Shown: piece after piece, positions 50,928 through 59,120 of the stretch
Layout: each line of letters opens with the position of its first letter
Numbering within the stretch: the first letter of the stretch is position 1
DNA from: Acuticoccus sp965213555
GTDB lineage: Bacteria; Pseudomonadota; Alphaproteobacteria; Rhizobiales; Amorphaceae
Direction of reading: 5' to 3'
NCBI RefSeq assembly: GCF_965213555.1
Contig: NZ_OZ243890.1
Coordinates: 2,604,001-2,668,000, forward strand
Length of the DNA stretch: 64,000 bases
The notes under the pieces: generated by a model
Told to the model about the DNA's origin: nothing
Database searches by the model: none
What the model saw: the letters and a program-made list of their open reading frames with translations, nothing else
Position numbers and translations under genes: made by a program

Positions 50928-52048
50928 CACAGGTCCGGCAGCGGCACGAGGGTGCGCCGCGCGTGGCGCACGGGCAGGGGCATCGCTGCCTCCGCCGCGC
51001 CGTCCGGCACGGACAGGTAGTGCGCGTCCGCATACTCGCGCGCGAAGTCCTCCGAGGGCCAGTGCGGCAGCAGCCCGCCGTTGCCGTCCGACGCCAGAAG
51101 CGGGTTCTCGCGAAGGACGAGGCCGGGCGGCGCCCAGACCGGCGTCGGCTCCGCGAGCATCGAGCCGAACGCAAGGCTGACGGCGGCCACGACCGCGTCG
51201 CCCTCGAAAGGTGGCACGCTGGCCGCGCCCATAGAGACGAACCAATCGGTCAGCGACGCGTCGTCGATGAGGCTCGCACCGGGCAGGAGGCTGCACCAGC
51301 CCTGCACGGTCATCGGGTAGGCGCGCGACCCGGCGTGGTCGTGTCCGGCCACGTGGCAGTGCCCGGCGAGCACCGCGCCGCCGCTCGCCGTGCGTTCCAT
51401 GGCTGCGATGACGAAGGCCTTGTCCTCGTCGGGCAGGAAGTAGAGCGCGTCGTGCGCCAGCACGGTGGCGCTCGTCGCAGCCTCGATGGGCAGCGTCTCT
51501 GCGTTGGCGCACACCAGGCGATCGAGCTTGAGGTAGCGCCGGCCAAGCCACAGCTTGGAGAACACGAGGTCGACGCCGGCCGTTCGGAAGCCGTGCGCAG
51601 CGAACTCGCGCAACAGCTGTCCGGTGCCGCAGCACACCTCCACGAACGGCGAATGGGACGGGGCGTACAGCGCCGCGAGCGCGACGCCCGATAGGAACGT
51701 CGGCGCCGACCAGCGGTGCGCGAAGTAGTCCGCCACCGGACCGAAGTTGAGCGCCCCCATCGCCTCGCGGAAGGTGGCATCCGGCGAGGCGACGACCTCG
51801 CGGATGGTGGCGTCGTCGGGTGGCGGCAGCGGAGCGAAGTCGTCCTGATCTGCGAGGAGCAGCGTCAGCGCGGCGGTCTCGTCACCGGCGTCAAGCGCGG
51901 CGAGCGCCTCCGCCCTCAGCTCCTCGCGTCCCGTGCGCAGGTACGGGATGCCATCCGCCACCGGCCAGCGCGAGACCCCATCCGTGAGGCTGTGTGCGGT
52001 GTCGGCGACGAGCGGGCGACGGCTGACGGGATCGACGATCGAGATCAA
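50924..52048 (-). CDS. SAM-dependent methyltransferase with N-terminal Trm112-like region
   Basis: A 374-residue protein. Residues 1 to about 40 resemble a Trm112-type small domain (VDPVSRRPLVADTAHSL, then WPVADGIPYLR) without obvious zinc cysteines. A class I methyltransferase core follows: motif I FVEVCCGTGQLLREFAAHGF near residue 130-150, an acidic end of strand 2 (GVDLVF), and the segment ALYFLPDEDKAFVIAAMERT. A C-terminal region of about 110 residues is unrecognised. It begins at TTG 52048, overlapping the TGA of the preceding gene, so translation is coupled. The methyl acceptor is unknown; an O- or N-methylation of the cluster's product is the natural guess. Confidence 0.76.
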   Translation of the reverse strand: MISIVDPVSRRPLVADTAHSLTDGVSRWPVADGIPYLRTGREELRAEALAALDAGDETAALTLLLADQDDFAPLPPPDDATIREVVASPDATFREAMGALNFGPVADYFAHRWSAPTFLSGVALAALYAPSHSPFVEVCCGTGQLLREFAAHGFRTAGVDLVFSKLWLGRRYLKLDRLVCANAETLPIEAATSATVLAHDALYFLPDEDKAFVIAAMERTASGGAVLAGHCHVAGHDHAGSRAYPMTVQGWCSLLPGASLIDDASLTDWFVSMGAASVPPFEGDAVVAAVSLAFGSMLAEPTPVWAPPGLVLRENPLLASDGNGGLLPHWPSEDFAREYADAHYLSVPDGAAEAAMPLPVRHARRTLVPLPDLW

Positions 52049-52995
52049 AAGGTCAGTCCGAGCCGCTGGAGGACCCCGTACTGGAACCCCTGGAGCGGCC
52101 CCGGATGGACGAGCTCGCGCGCGTCCATGGCATCCGACAGCGAGAAGCCCGCAAGGTTCGCATAATGGCGCTGCTGTAGCACGCGGTCGACGACGTCGGC
52201 AACGTTGAACGCGTGCCCCACCGGGTCGTCGACGTCGTCCCTGCGGGCGAGGACCGAGCGGACATGACCGGCGAGCTCGTCCGGCAGGTCGGCGAGCGCG
52301 CGGTCGGTCAGCCTTTCGAACATCGCCGCGAGGTGGTCGTCGAGGATGCGCTCGGCCGCGAAGCCGCCGTCCGGCAGGTAGGCGTTGGGCAGGTGATGGG
52401 CGAGGCCGAGGAGCACGGCCTCACCGGCAAGGCGCCCACGCCGCACCTCCGCCAGGCCGGCGATCACCGCGACGGACCAGCAGTGCTCGGAGTGCATCTC
52501 CTCCGGCGTCAGGACGAGCCGCGGGGCACCTTCGCTGACGGCTCCGGCACGCGGCTGGTCGCACAGGAGCTCCACGAAGCGCGGCACCTCGCCGGGTGCC
52601 GCGAGGCCGTCCGCCACCGCGTCGAGGCGATCGGCGAGGCCACCGACCGACGGCCCGATGGTGCGCTCGGCGGCACGGCGGTAGATCGTCCGCCGGTCGC
52701 TGGGCGCGACGCCCGCCTCGGCCAGAGCGGCTCCGTCCACCGGGCCCAGCGCGACCTGCGCGGCGGCAAGCGCCACCTCGGTCAGCGCAACGTCCTCAAG
52801 GTCCGCGCCGCCGACGAGGGACGACCAGGCCCGCCGGAAGCCGGTGTCGGCCAGCGAGCGCCCCCGCAGCTGCGCCGAGCGCACGCGCTTCAGCTCGACG
52901 AGTTCGGCGAACACGGGTCCCAGCGCGGGATCGACGTCCCCATGATCCGCCTGCGACCCCACGGCGACGGGGGCGTCCGCAGCTTCCTGCGCCAT
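52045..52995 (-). CDS. unrecognised helical protein with an HD-like metal motif
   Basis: A 316-residue mostly helical protein that I cannot place firmly. The middle shows an HD-superfamily pattern, with EEMHSEHCWSVAVIAGLAEV, then GLAHHLPNAYLPDGGF (His-His where His-Asp is typical), then ILDDHLAAMFERL. These are about the right distances for a metal site. An alanine-rich N-terminal third precedes it (LEDVALTEVALAAAQVALGP). The HD superfamily includes phosphohydrolases and mixed-valent di-iron oxygenases such as myo-inositol oxygenase. The latter would suit an inositol pathway, but the motif difference makes it speculative. ATG 52995 lies two bases after the inositol-phosphate synthase stop. 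Confidence 0.6.
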   Translation of the reverse strand: MAQEAADAPVAVGSQADHGDVDPALGPVFAELVELKRVRSAQLRGRSLADTGFRRAWSSLVGGADLEDVALTEVALAAAQVALGPVDGAALAEAGVAPSDRRTIYRRAAERTIGPSVGGLADRLDAVADGLAAPGEVPRFVELLCDQPRAGAVSEGAPRLVLTPEEMHSEHCWSVAVIAGLAEVRRGRLAGEAVLLGLAHHLPNAYLPDGGFAAERILDDHLAAMFERLTDRALADLPDELAGHVRSVLARRDDVDDPVGHAFNVADVVDRVLQQRHYANLAGFSLSDAMDARELVHPGPLQGFQYGVLQRLGLTF

Positions 52996-52997
52996 CG

Positions 52998-54221
52998 TCA
53001 GTTCGCGGTCTCCAGGACAGGCAGCACCGGCGCGGCGACACCGGCGAGCCAGGCCTCGAACGCCCGCTCCTGCTCGAAGAAGGCGTGGACCGGCGCGCCG
53101 TCGCGGGTGAGCGGCGCCTTGAAGAACACGCCGAGCGCCTCGACGGGTCCCGCCTCGCCGCGTTCGTGGGCGAGGTCGAGGCAACGCGCGATATCGATGA
53201 CGAGGGGCGCCGCGAGGATCGAGTCGCGGCACAGGAAGTTCACCTTGATCTGCATCTTGTGGCCGAGGAAGCCGGACACGTCGATGTTGTCCCACGCCTC
53301 CTTGTCGTCGCCGCGCGGCGGGTAGTACTTGATGTCGACGATGTGGTTCTCGACCTTGTAGCCGAGCATCGAGTCGAGCACGTCGCCCTTGGTGCCGAGC
53401 TTGGACTTGAGCGAGTCCGGGTCGTGGAGGGCGAGCCCGTCGCGGTTGCCGAGGATGTTCGTCGAGTACCATCCGTCCACGGTGAGCGAGCGGGCGCGCA
53501 GGGCCGGCGCGATCACCGTCTTCATGAAGGTCTGCCCGGTCTTGCCGTCGCGCCCTGCGACGGGCACGCGGTGGCGCTCTGCGAGGGCGAGGAGCGCCGG
53601 CACCTCCGCCGCGGCCGACGGGGTGAAGTTGCCGTAGGGGCAGCCCGCGGTGATCGCCGCGTGGGCGTAGAGCATGGCCGGGCTGATGCGCGGGCTGTCG
53701 GCATCGATGGCGGCCTCGAAGGCGTCGATGTCGGCGAGCTCGGGATGGTCGAGCTCGGCGATCCTCTCGGTGGACGCGAGGTTGATGACGACGACGCGTC
53801 CAAGCGCGTTCTCCGCGCGGAACGCCTCGATGTCGCGCCGGACCTGCTCGGCCACCGCGCGCTTGGAGTTGCCGCGGATGACGTTGCCGCCGGTGACGTT
53901 GCGGCAGAACTGCGGGTCGCACACCGCAGGCAGCGGCGTGATGCGCGAAAGGCGCGGCGCCACTGCCTCGATCTGGCGCTCGCTGAGGACGCGGTGGCCG
54001 GCAAGCGCCGTCGCAAGGTCGGTGCCGTCGAAGTCCCAACCCATGATGGCGAGCTGCGCCGTGTCGACGAGCCCGATCACGTCCCGTCCCGCCAGCGGCA
54101 GGCCGGCTGCCCCGATCTCACCCTGCCTCATGAGTTCGAGGCCGGCGACCGCGGTCGTGGCGACGCCACCTCCGAGGCCGACGATGGCGAGACCCACTCG
54201 GCGGGACGATCGATCGAGCAT
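52998..54221 (-). CDS. ino1: inositol-3-phosphate synthase (Ino1)
   Basis: A 407-residue myo-inositol-1-phosphate synthase, which converts glucose 6-phosphate to inositol 3-phosphate with internal NAD use. The NAD motif is GLAIVGLGGGVATTAVAGLE. The family motifs CPYGNFTPS, GRDGKTGQTFMKTVIAPALR, GWYSTNILGNRDGLALHDPD and VDIKYYPPRGDDKEAWDNID all appear in order. The catalytic Lys lies in the GRDGKTGQT and later KVNFLCRDSILAAPLVIDIA regions. It heads the eight-gene minus-strand set and supplies inositol phosphate. Such enzymes are scattered in bacteria and common in actinobacteria, where they feed mycothiol. The start ATG 54221 opens the motif-bearing fold directly. Confidence 0.93.
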   Translation of the reverse strand: MLDRSSRRVGLAIVGLGGGVATTAVAGLELMRQGEIGAAGLPLAGRDVIGLVDTAQLAIMGWDFDGTDLATALAGHRVLSERQIEAVAPRLSRITPLPAVCDPQFCRNVTGGNVIRGNSKRAVAEQVRRDIEAFRAENALGRVVVINLASTERIAELDHPELADIDAFEAAIDADSPRISPAMLYAHAAITAGCPYGNFTPSAAAEVPALLALAERHRVPVAGRDGKTGQTFMKTVIAPALRARSLTVDGWYSTNILGNRDGLALHDPDSLKSKLGTKGDVLDSMLGYKVENHIVDIKYYPPRGDDKEAWDNIDVSGFLGHKMQIKVNFLCRDSILAAPLVIDIARCLDLAHERGEAGPVEALGVFFKAPLTRDGAPVHAFFEQERAFEAWLAGVAAPVLPVLETAN

Positions 54222-54341
54222 GCTGAGGTCCTCGGCGTGGCCGCGTTCGGGTCGACGCAGCTCTCGATTGTTGCAGGCAGACGCTGCGACAGGGGATGCC
54301 GGGGCGGTGTCGATCGTTCATCCGCTGCGACCTTATGGGTC

Positions 54342-54360
54342 TCGGACCTTTCCGGTCCGA
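54342..54360. promoter_or_regulatory. inverted repeat in the divergent promoter region
   Basis: TCGGACC (54342-54348) and GGTCCGA (54354-54360) form a seven-base dyad with a five-base spacer in the 200-base gap between ino1 (-) and the YihY gene (+). It could be an operator for either direction; no regulator gene adjoins. A hairpin in the leader of the plus-strand transcript is the other reading. Confidence 0.3.
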
Positions 54361-54424
54361 TCGCGTGCGGGGAACCGCGGCGGGCCCCCCCGCGTCTGTT
54401 GAAATGGGGACGAGGGGAGGACGG

Positions 54425-55408
54425 ATGTCGTCGACGCATTCCGGGGCGGGTCCGGACGGCCGCTACGCCGAGGACGTGATCGAGATCCCACCGCGGGCCT
54501 GGCTCGCGATCCTAAGGCGCACGCTGCGATCGTTCACCACGGACAACCTGTCGCTCGTCGCAGGGGGGGCCACGTTCTTCCTGCTGCTCGCGATCTTTCC
54601 GGCGCTCGCCGCGTTCGTCGCGCTCTACGGCCTCTTGTTCGACGTCGCCACCGTGGAAGGGCACGTGGCGGCGATGGCCGGCGTCCTGCCGGCGGCCGCC
54701 ATCGACCTCGTCGGCGCCGAGCTGAACCGGCTCGCGTCCCAGCCGTCCGGCGCGCTCGGCGTCGGCTTCGTGGTCGGCCTCCTCATCGCGCTGTGGAGCG
54801 CCAACGCCGGCGTCAAGGCGCTGTTCGCGGCGCTCAACCAGGTCTATGGCGAGGTGGAGGAGCGCGGCTTCGTGCGCCTGACGCTCACCTCGCTTGCCTT
54901 CACGCTCGCCGCGATCATCGGCGCTGCTCTGCTCCTGGCGGCGGTGGTCGTCGTGCCCATCGTGCTGGGCCGGCTCGGCCTGTCGGACGCGACGCATTGG
55001 ATGCTGTCGCTGCTGCGCTGGCCGGTGCTTCTCCTCCTCGTCATGGTCGGCATCGCGATCCTGTTCCGCTACGGCGGCTCGCGGCGGCCGCCGCGCTGGC
55101 GGTGGATCGTCTGGGGCGCAGCGGTGACGGCGGTGCTGTGGGTCGCGGCGTCTGCGGCGTTCTCGTACTACCTGTCCAACTTCGCGGACTACAACGCCAC
55201 GTACGGCTCACTCGGCGCGGTCGTCGGCTTCATGATGTGGCTTTACGTCTCGCTGATGATCCTGTTCGCAGGCGCCGAGCTGAACGCCGAGGTCGAGCGC
55301 CAGCTCGTCACCGACACGACCGTGGGGCCGGCCAAGCCCATGGGCAGCCGCGGCGCGATGGTCGCCGACACGCTGCCGGAGGACCTCGAGGAACCGACGC
55401 CCCGTTAG
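54425..55408 (+). CDS. YihY/virulence factor BrkB family membrane protein
   Basis: A 327-residue inner-membrane protein with six predicted membrane segments. The family pattern is clear: SLVAGGATFFLLLAIFPALA in the first helix, then VGLLIALWSANAGVKALFAA, NQVYGEVEERGFVRLTLTSL, RWPVLLLLVMVGIAILFRYG, and the last YNATYGSLGAVVGFMMWLYV with AGAELNAEVER. The function of the family is not established (the old RNase BN name is a misassignment). ATG 54425 is supported by GGGGAGG; earlier in-frame starts lack one. It is transcribed away from the ino1 operon. Confidence 0.9.
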   Translation: MSSTHSGAGPDGRYAEDVIEIPPRAWLAILRRTLRSFTTDNLSLVAGGATFFLLLAIFPALAAFVALYGLLFDVATVEGHVAAMAGVLPAAAIDLVGAELNRLASQPSGALGVGFVVGLLIALWSANAGVKALFAALNQVYGEVEERGFVRLTLTSLAFTLAAIIGAALLLAAVVVVPIVLGRLGLSDATHWMLSLLRWPVLLLLVMVGIAILFRYGGSRRPPRWRWIVWGAAVTAVLWVAASAAFSYYLSNFADYNATYGSLGAVVGFMMWLYVSLMILFAGAELNAEVERQLVTDTTVGPAKPMGSRGAMVADTLPEDLEEPTPR

Positions 55409-55524
55409 CAGTCGCGCGCGGCGGCTGCCAGCTAAGCTGTTGTATGGCTTGCCAGATGGTCCTTCGCCGGCTTGCGTTCGCCGCGCCGCATGGCACACTT
55501 TCCCATCACACGGTGGAGAGCCCG

Positions 55525-55788
55525 ATGGCGACAGCGTTCGAGCGTGAGTTGGCCGGCTACAGCCTAACGACGGCGGAGATCCTCTACAGGCTGCCGGACC
55601 ATCCGGCGATCCTGCAAAGCTACGTCTGGCAGGACTACGACGTCGCCCCGGAGTTCCCGGTGCTGGAGTCCTTCCTCAGCTTCTGGCGCCGCGAGATCGA
55701 GGGCAAGCTGCACTCGGTCAACGTGAGCTACCGCAGGAAGCTCGCCGCCGGCGCGTGGCGCACGGTCCAGTTCCAGCACGTGCACTGA
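55525..55788 (+). CDS. usg: Usg family protein
   Basis: An 87-residue protein matching the Usg family found mainly in alphaproteobacteria: ELAGYSLTTAEILYRLPDHP, then SYVWQDYDVAPEFPVLESFL and FWRREIEGKLHSVNVSYRRK. Its function is unknown; the gene is found near tryptophan genes in some relatives, but none are near here. ATG 55525 follows GGTGGAGAG. A longer in-frame start upstream would place 27 extra residues with no ribosome site. It helps to assign the window to an alphaproteobacterium. Confidence 0.85.
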   Translation: MATAFERELAGYSLTTAEILYRLPDHPAILQSYVWQDYDVAPEFPVLESFLSFWRREIEGKLHSVNVSYRRKLAAGAWRTVQFQHVH

Positions 55789-56170
55789 TCGACCGTTCGC
55801 GGGGCGCGCTGCATCGAAGGGCGCCTTCGGGGTCGGTCGCTGAACCACGGCAGGGTGGCTTGCGAACCGGCGCGTCCAGGGTCTGCCGACCTGGCGCCGG
55901 CACCGCCGCGCCGCTTACGGCGGAACGGCCGCTGTCAGAAGCCGCCGTCCCTGCCATGGGCGATCGAGCTGGGTCGCGCTCGACGTGGTCCGCCGGGGGC
56001 GGTGCAGTTGGGCGCGGCAGGCCCGTCCCAAGGCGATGGGTGCGGCGCGACGGGGGCTAGGGTCCCGCCGGACCGTGCCGGACGTCGAACGCTTCCCGGC
56101 GGAGGCTGTGCCCTTGGGCGATGAAGAGTTATATTTGTCCCATGCGGACGCAGCCCGAGGTCATGGCCCG
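55789..56170. other. 380-base intergenic region
   Basis: No convincing gene: the open frames on either strand are rich in Arg, Gly and Ala only. The last 50 bases are locally AT-richer (agttatatttgtcc near 56128-56140) and probably hold the promoter or leader of the first PH-domain gene. Confidence 0.4.
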
Positions 56171-56554
56171 ATGAACACCCCCCTCTACCAAGCGCATCCC
56201 ACGATGTTCGCCGACGAACCGGGGCGCTTCATCCTCGCCTGCCTCCTCGTGCCCCTCGTCATCGGCATCGTCTGGCTCGTCGCCTGGTACATCGTCAACC
56301 GTTCCACCCTCGTCACGGTGGGCGACGATCGCATCTCGCTGCGTCGCGGCGTGTTCTCCAAGGAGAACATCGAGGTGGAGATGAGCATGATCCGCACCGT
56401 GCGCGTGGATCAGACGTTCGTGGACCGCATCTTCAACTGCGGGATCTTGAAGGTCTACACCGCCGGCGACCTGCCCGACATCGAGCAGGGTGGGCTGCCC
56501 GACCCCACCCGCCTGCGCACCGTCCTGCGCACCGCCCGCGACCGCACCGCCTGA
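56171..56554 (+). CDS. small membrane protein with bacterial PH domain (first of a tandem pair)
   Basis: A 127-residue protein. A short cytoplasmic start with MFADEPGRF is followed by one long hydrophobic stretch (ILACLLVPLVIGIVWLVAWYI) able to form a hairpin or single segment. The bacterial PH (DUF304-like) domain then has STLVTVGDDRISLRRGVFSK, IRTVRVDQTFVDRIFNCGIL and KVYTAGDLPDIEQGG. The family's role is unknown, with some members in membrane stress or envelope contexts. ATG 56171 is chosen as the start because the paralogue at 56720 begins at the same place in the fold. The two genes are clearly duplicates. Confidence 0.82.
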   Translation: MNTPLYQAHPTMFADEPGRFILACLLVPLVIGIVWLVAWYIVNRSTLVTVGDDRISLRRGVFSKENIEVEMSMIRTVRVDQTFVDRIFNCGILKVYTAGDLPDIEQGGLPDPTRLRTVLRTARDRTA

Positions 56555-56719
56555 GCCGCTGGTCCCGATCACGCGCCACAGGGACGGGACCCACGGACGG
56601 GCTCGCGCGTTCACCTTCCGCACCAGCGCGCGAGTTGCGACGATGCTTGGACCAGTTCGCAAGGTGCGACGATGCGAGCTGTGCGCTGATTGAACACCGG
56701 CACAACCCCTTGGAGAGCC

Positions 56720-57112
56720 ATGACAGACGCCGACGCCGACGCCCCCATCCCCAAGCCGCGGTACCAGGAACATCCGCGCATGTTCGCCGACGAGCCTGGT
56801 CGCTTCATCCTCGCCTGCATCCTCGTCCCGTTCGTCGTCGGCATCGTCTGGCTCGTCGCCTGGTACATTCAGGTGCGCTGCACGCTGGTCACCGTCGGCG
56901 ACGAGCGCGTCCTCCTCACCCGTGGCGTGTTCTCCAAGGAGCGGCTCGAGATCGAGCTGGAGTCGATCCGCACGGTGCGCGTCGACCAGACCTTCGTCGA
57001 CCGCATCTTCAACTGCGGCATCCTCAAGATCTACACCGCCGGCGACAACCCGGAGCTGCTGCAGGGCGGCATGCCCGACCCCGAGCGCCTGCGCAGCGCG
57101 CTGCGCACCTGA
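56720..57112 (+). CDS. small membrane protein with bacterial PH domain (second of a tandem pair)
   Basis: A 130-residue paralogue of the preceding protein, nearly identical through MFADEPGRFILACILVP, VGIVWLVAWYI, RTVRVDQTFVDRIFNCGIL and YTAGDNPELLQGGMPDPERL. Differences lie in the N-terminus (TDADADAPIPKPRYQEHP) and the strand LLTRGVFSKERLEIELESIR. ATG 56720 follows TTGGAGAG. The stop lies 12 bases before the methyltransferase start. Tandem duplication with about two thirds or more identity over 115 residues indicates fairly recent origin. The pair may form a heteromeric complex. Confidence 0.84.
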   Translation: MTDADADAPIPKPRYQEHPRMFADEPGRFILACILVPFVVGIVWLVAWYIQVRCTLVTVGDERVLLTRGVFSKERLEIELESIRTVRVDQTFVDRIFNCGILKIYTAGDNPELLQGGMPDPERLRSALRT

Positions 57113-57123
57113 GCGCTGCGCCG

Positions 57124-57645
57124 GTGCGGAGCGGTGCCACGCGGGCGCCTCGTGCGGCGAGCCGGCTCGACGTCTTCATCGCCCGCATGAGCGCCCAGCG
57201 CGCCTTACTGGGGGACGTCGCCGCGCGGCTCGACGTCCTTGGCCCGGTGCTGGAGCTCGGCCTCGGCAACGGGCGCACCTTCGACCACCTGCGGCTCATC
57301 CTGCCGGACCGCGAGATCTTCGTGTTCGACAGGGCGGTCACCGCGCACCCCGCGTCGATCCCCGACGCGCACCACATGATCGTCGGGGAGATCCGCGAGA
57401 CGCTGGCCTTCTGCGATGACCGTGTCATGGAGCCGGCGGCGCTCATCCATTGCGACCTTGGCTCTGGCGACCCCAGCGCCGACCGCGCCAAGGCGCACTG
57501 GCTCGCACCGCTGATCGCGGAACGCACGGCGCCGGGCGGGTACGTGGCGAGCGGCCTCGCCCTCGACCTCGCCGGGTTCGCCGTGTTGCCGCGCACCCCT
57601 GACGCAGAGCTCGGCAACTACCACCTCTACCGAAGCCCGCGCTGA
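57124..57645 (+). CDS. small class I SAM-dependent methyltransferase
   Basis: A 173-residue protein with the methyltransferase fold: LGPVLELGLGNGRTFDHLRL (motif I), REIFVFDRAVTAHPASIP (motif II), then a strand with ALIHCDLGSGDPS and GGYVASGLALDLAGFAVLP. It matches a group of small SAM enzymes annotated in alphaproteobacteria without known substrate. The GTG at 57124 is a plausible start because the N-terminal segment before it overlaps the PH gene; CTG or later starts are possible. It is probably co-transcribed with the PH pair. Confidence 0.72.
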   Translation: MRSGATRAPRAASRLDVFIARMSAQRALLGDVAARLDVLGPVLELGLGNGRTFDHLRLILPDREIFVFDRAVTAHPASIPDAHHMIVGEIRETLAFCDDRVMEPAALIHCDLGSGDPSADRAKAHWLAPLIAERTAPGGYVASGLALDLAGFAVLPRTPDAELGNYHLYRSPR

Positions 57646-57731
57646 TCCGGTCGCACCCGGGGGCGGGCGTGTCGTTTGACGGTCACCGACCTGCGTGGCA
57701 TGCGCTGGCGTTCGCAGTTGAGGAGGTGCGT

Positions 57732-58868
57732 TTGGCCTCGAGGGCCTTCTTCCGATGCCGCGCGTGCGGCGAGCCCGTCGTCTCGGGTGCGTACCGCTGT
57801 CCGGTCTGCGGCATCGACTTCCCGACCGGCACGCCCGGCGCTCCGTTCGCGCCCGACTCTCCGGCGACGGTCGATCCCGCGCGTCGCGATGCTCGGGGGC
57901 CCGCGCAGCCGTCCCGCCCATCCCCGGCGGCGCCTGCCGAATCCGAGGTCGACACCGCCGAGATCGCCACGCGGCTCGACGCGGCGCTCGGTCAGGAGCT
58001 GGTCGTGCGAGGTGCCGGACCGGTGCCCGATCCGCGGCACGACCTCAGGCGCGAACCGGACGAACTGAGCGCGGAGGTCGTGGCCGAGTGGTCCGAGGCG
58101 GACGCCCAGGACGCGCCAGGCACGCCCGGCGAAGCGCAGGACGCCACTGAGCCCCAGCCTGGGCTTGCGGCCGCATCCCCATCGCCGTCGCCGGCCGATG
58201 AGGCGGAGGCGAGCGCCGCGGAGGTTCGGCGCGGGCCGTCCATTGGCGGCCTCGAGGCGATGAGCCCGGCCCAGGAGCGGCGCGTGGGCTCGGCGAGCGC
58301 CGGCGCCGAGGCCATCGTGCCGCACGGCGAGCCCCGCCCGTCAGCGGCCGCTTCCGACACCATCGTCCCCACCGATCGCCGCGAACTGGAGGGGACCGGC
58401 CCGGCGCGGGCGGACCTGTCCGTTGCCCCGATGCGCGGCCGCGAGCCGTCGGCGTCGGCGCCGGCGATGCCGTACTACGACGTGCCGCCGCCGACACGCC
58501 AGAAGCGCAGCCTCGGACGCAGCCTGCTTGCGACCACGTCCGCCGCGCTCCTCGTCATCGTCGCGTTGGGCGGCGCGGCTTGGTACGCCGATCGCGACGA
58601 GGGCGCAGGTCGCCTGCTTACCAATAACGGCGCCGGAGCTGACGACGTCATCACCGTGCAGGCGGACGACGGCTGGGTCGACATCCCCACCGAACCCGGC
58701 GCCGTCTACGTCACCGCCGACGGCACCTTCCGCCTGCGCGTCGACGGAACGGTGTATACGGGGACGCGCAACAGCCGAGTGCGCGTGCCGATGGGCGAGG
58801 GCACCGCGTTGGCAGTGCGCACGGTCCGCGCCCCCACGGTCGTGCAGGTGTCGCGCGAGTTGCGCTAG
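57732..58868 (+). CDS. zinc-ribbon, single-membrane-segment protein of unknown function
   Basis: A 378-residue protein. It starts with a zinc ribbon (FFRCRACGEPVVSGAYRCPV: Cys pairs about 17 residues apart), typical of zinc-ribbon membrane proteins. Next is a long low-complexity, Ala/Pro/Glu-rich linker of about 200 residues (disordered). One hydrophobic segment follows near residue 270 (SLLATTSAALLVIVALGGAA). A C-terminal domain of about 90 residues has short beta-strand patterns (DDVITVQADDGWVDIPTEPG) and lies outside the membrane. TTG 57732 is preferred because AGGAGG ends five bases before it; GTG 57669 would add 21 residues. Function unknown. Confidence 0.7.
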   Translation: MASRAFFRCRACGEPVVSGAYRCPVCGIDFPTGTPGAPFAPDSPATVDPARRDARGPAQPSRPSPAAPAESEVDTAEIATRLDAALGQELVVRGAGPVPDPRHDLRREPDELSAEVVAEWSEADAQDAPGTPGEAQDATEPQPGLAAASPSPSPADEAEASAAEVRRGPSIGGLEAMSPAQERRVGSASAGAEAIVPHGEPRPSAAASDTIVPTDRRELEGTGPARADLSVAPMRGREPSASAPAMPYYDVPPPTRQKRSLGRSLLATTSAALLVIVALGGAAWYADRDEGAGRLLTNNGAGADDVITVQADDGWVDIPTEPGAVYVTADGTFRLRVDGTVYTGTRNSRVRVPMGEGTALAVRTVRAPTVVQVSRELR

Positions 58869-59120
58869 TCGCCGGCAAGGTCGCATACGACCCGAGGTCG
58901 TGCCAGCTCGCTGCCACCTCCACGTCTTTCGATCCTAGGAGCTCGTCGTAGCGACACACTCGCCTTAAGATCGTTCATGCGTGCTTGACTTCTATCTAAG
59001 GTATAGGCAAACGCGTTCCCAAGCGTCGCGGGGCAGTCGTCGTCGGCGGCTGGGCAGGTTCCCCGCGACGGATCGTTGGATGCCGCCGACCCACCACGGT
59101 CGGTGGGGCGAGGGAAGCGC

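Noticed and set aside
44400..54221. A true mycothiol pathway
   Set aside because: No MshC-type ligase or MshD acetyltransferase is present, and YcaO is not known to replace a cysteine ligase. I keep only the analogy of the first steps.
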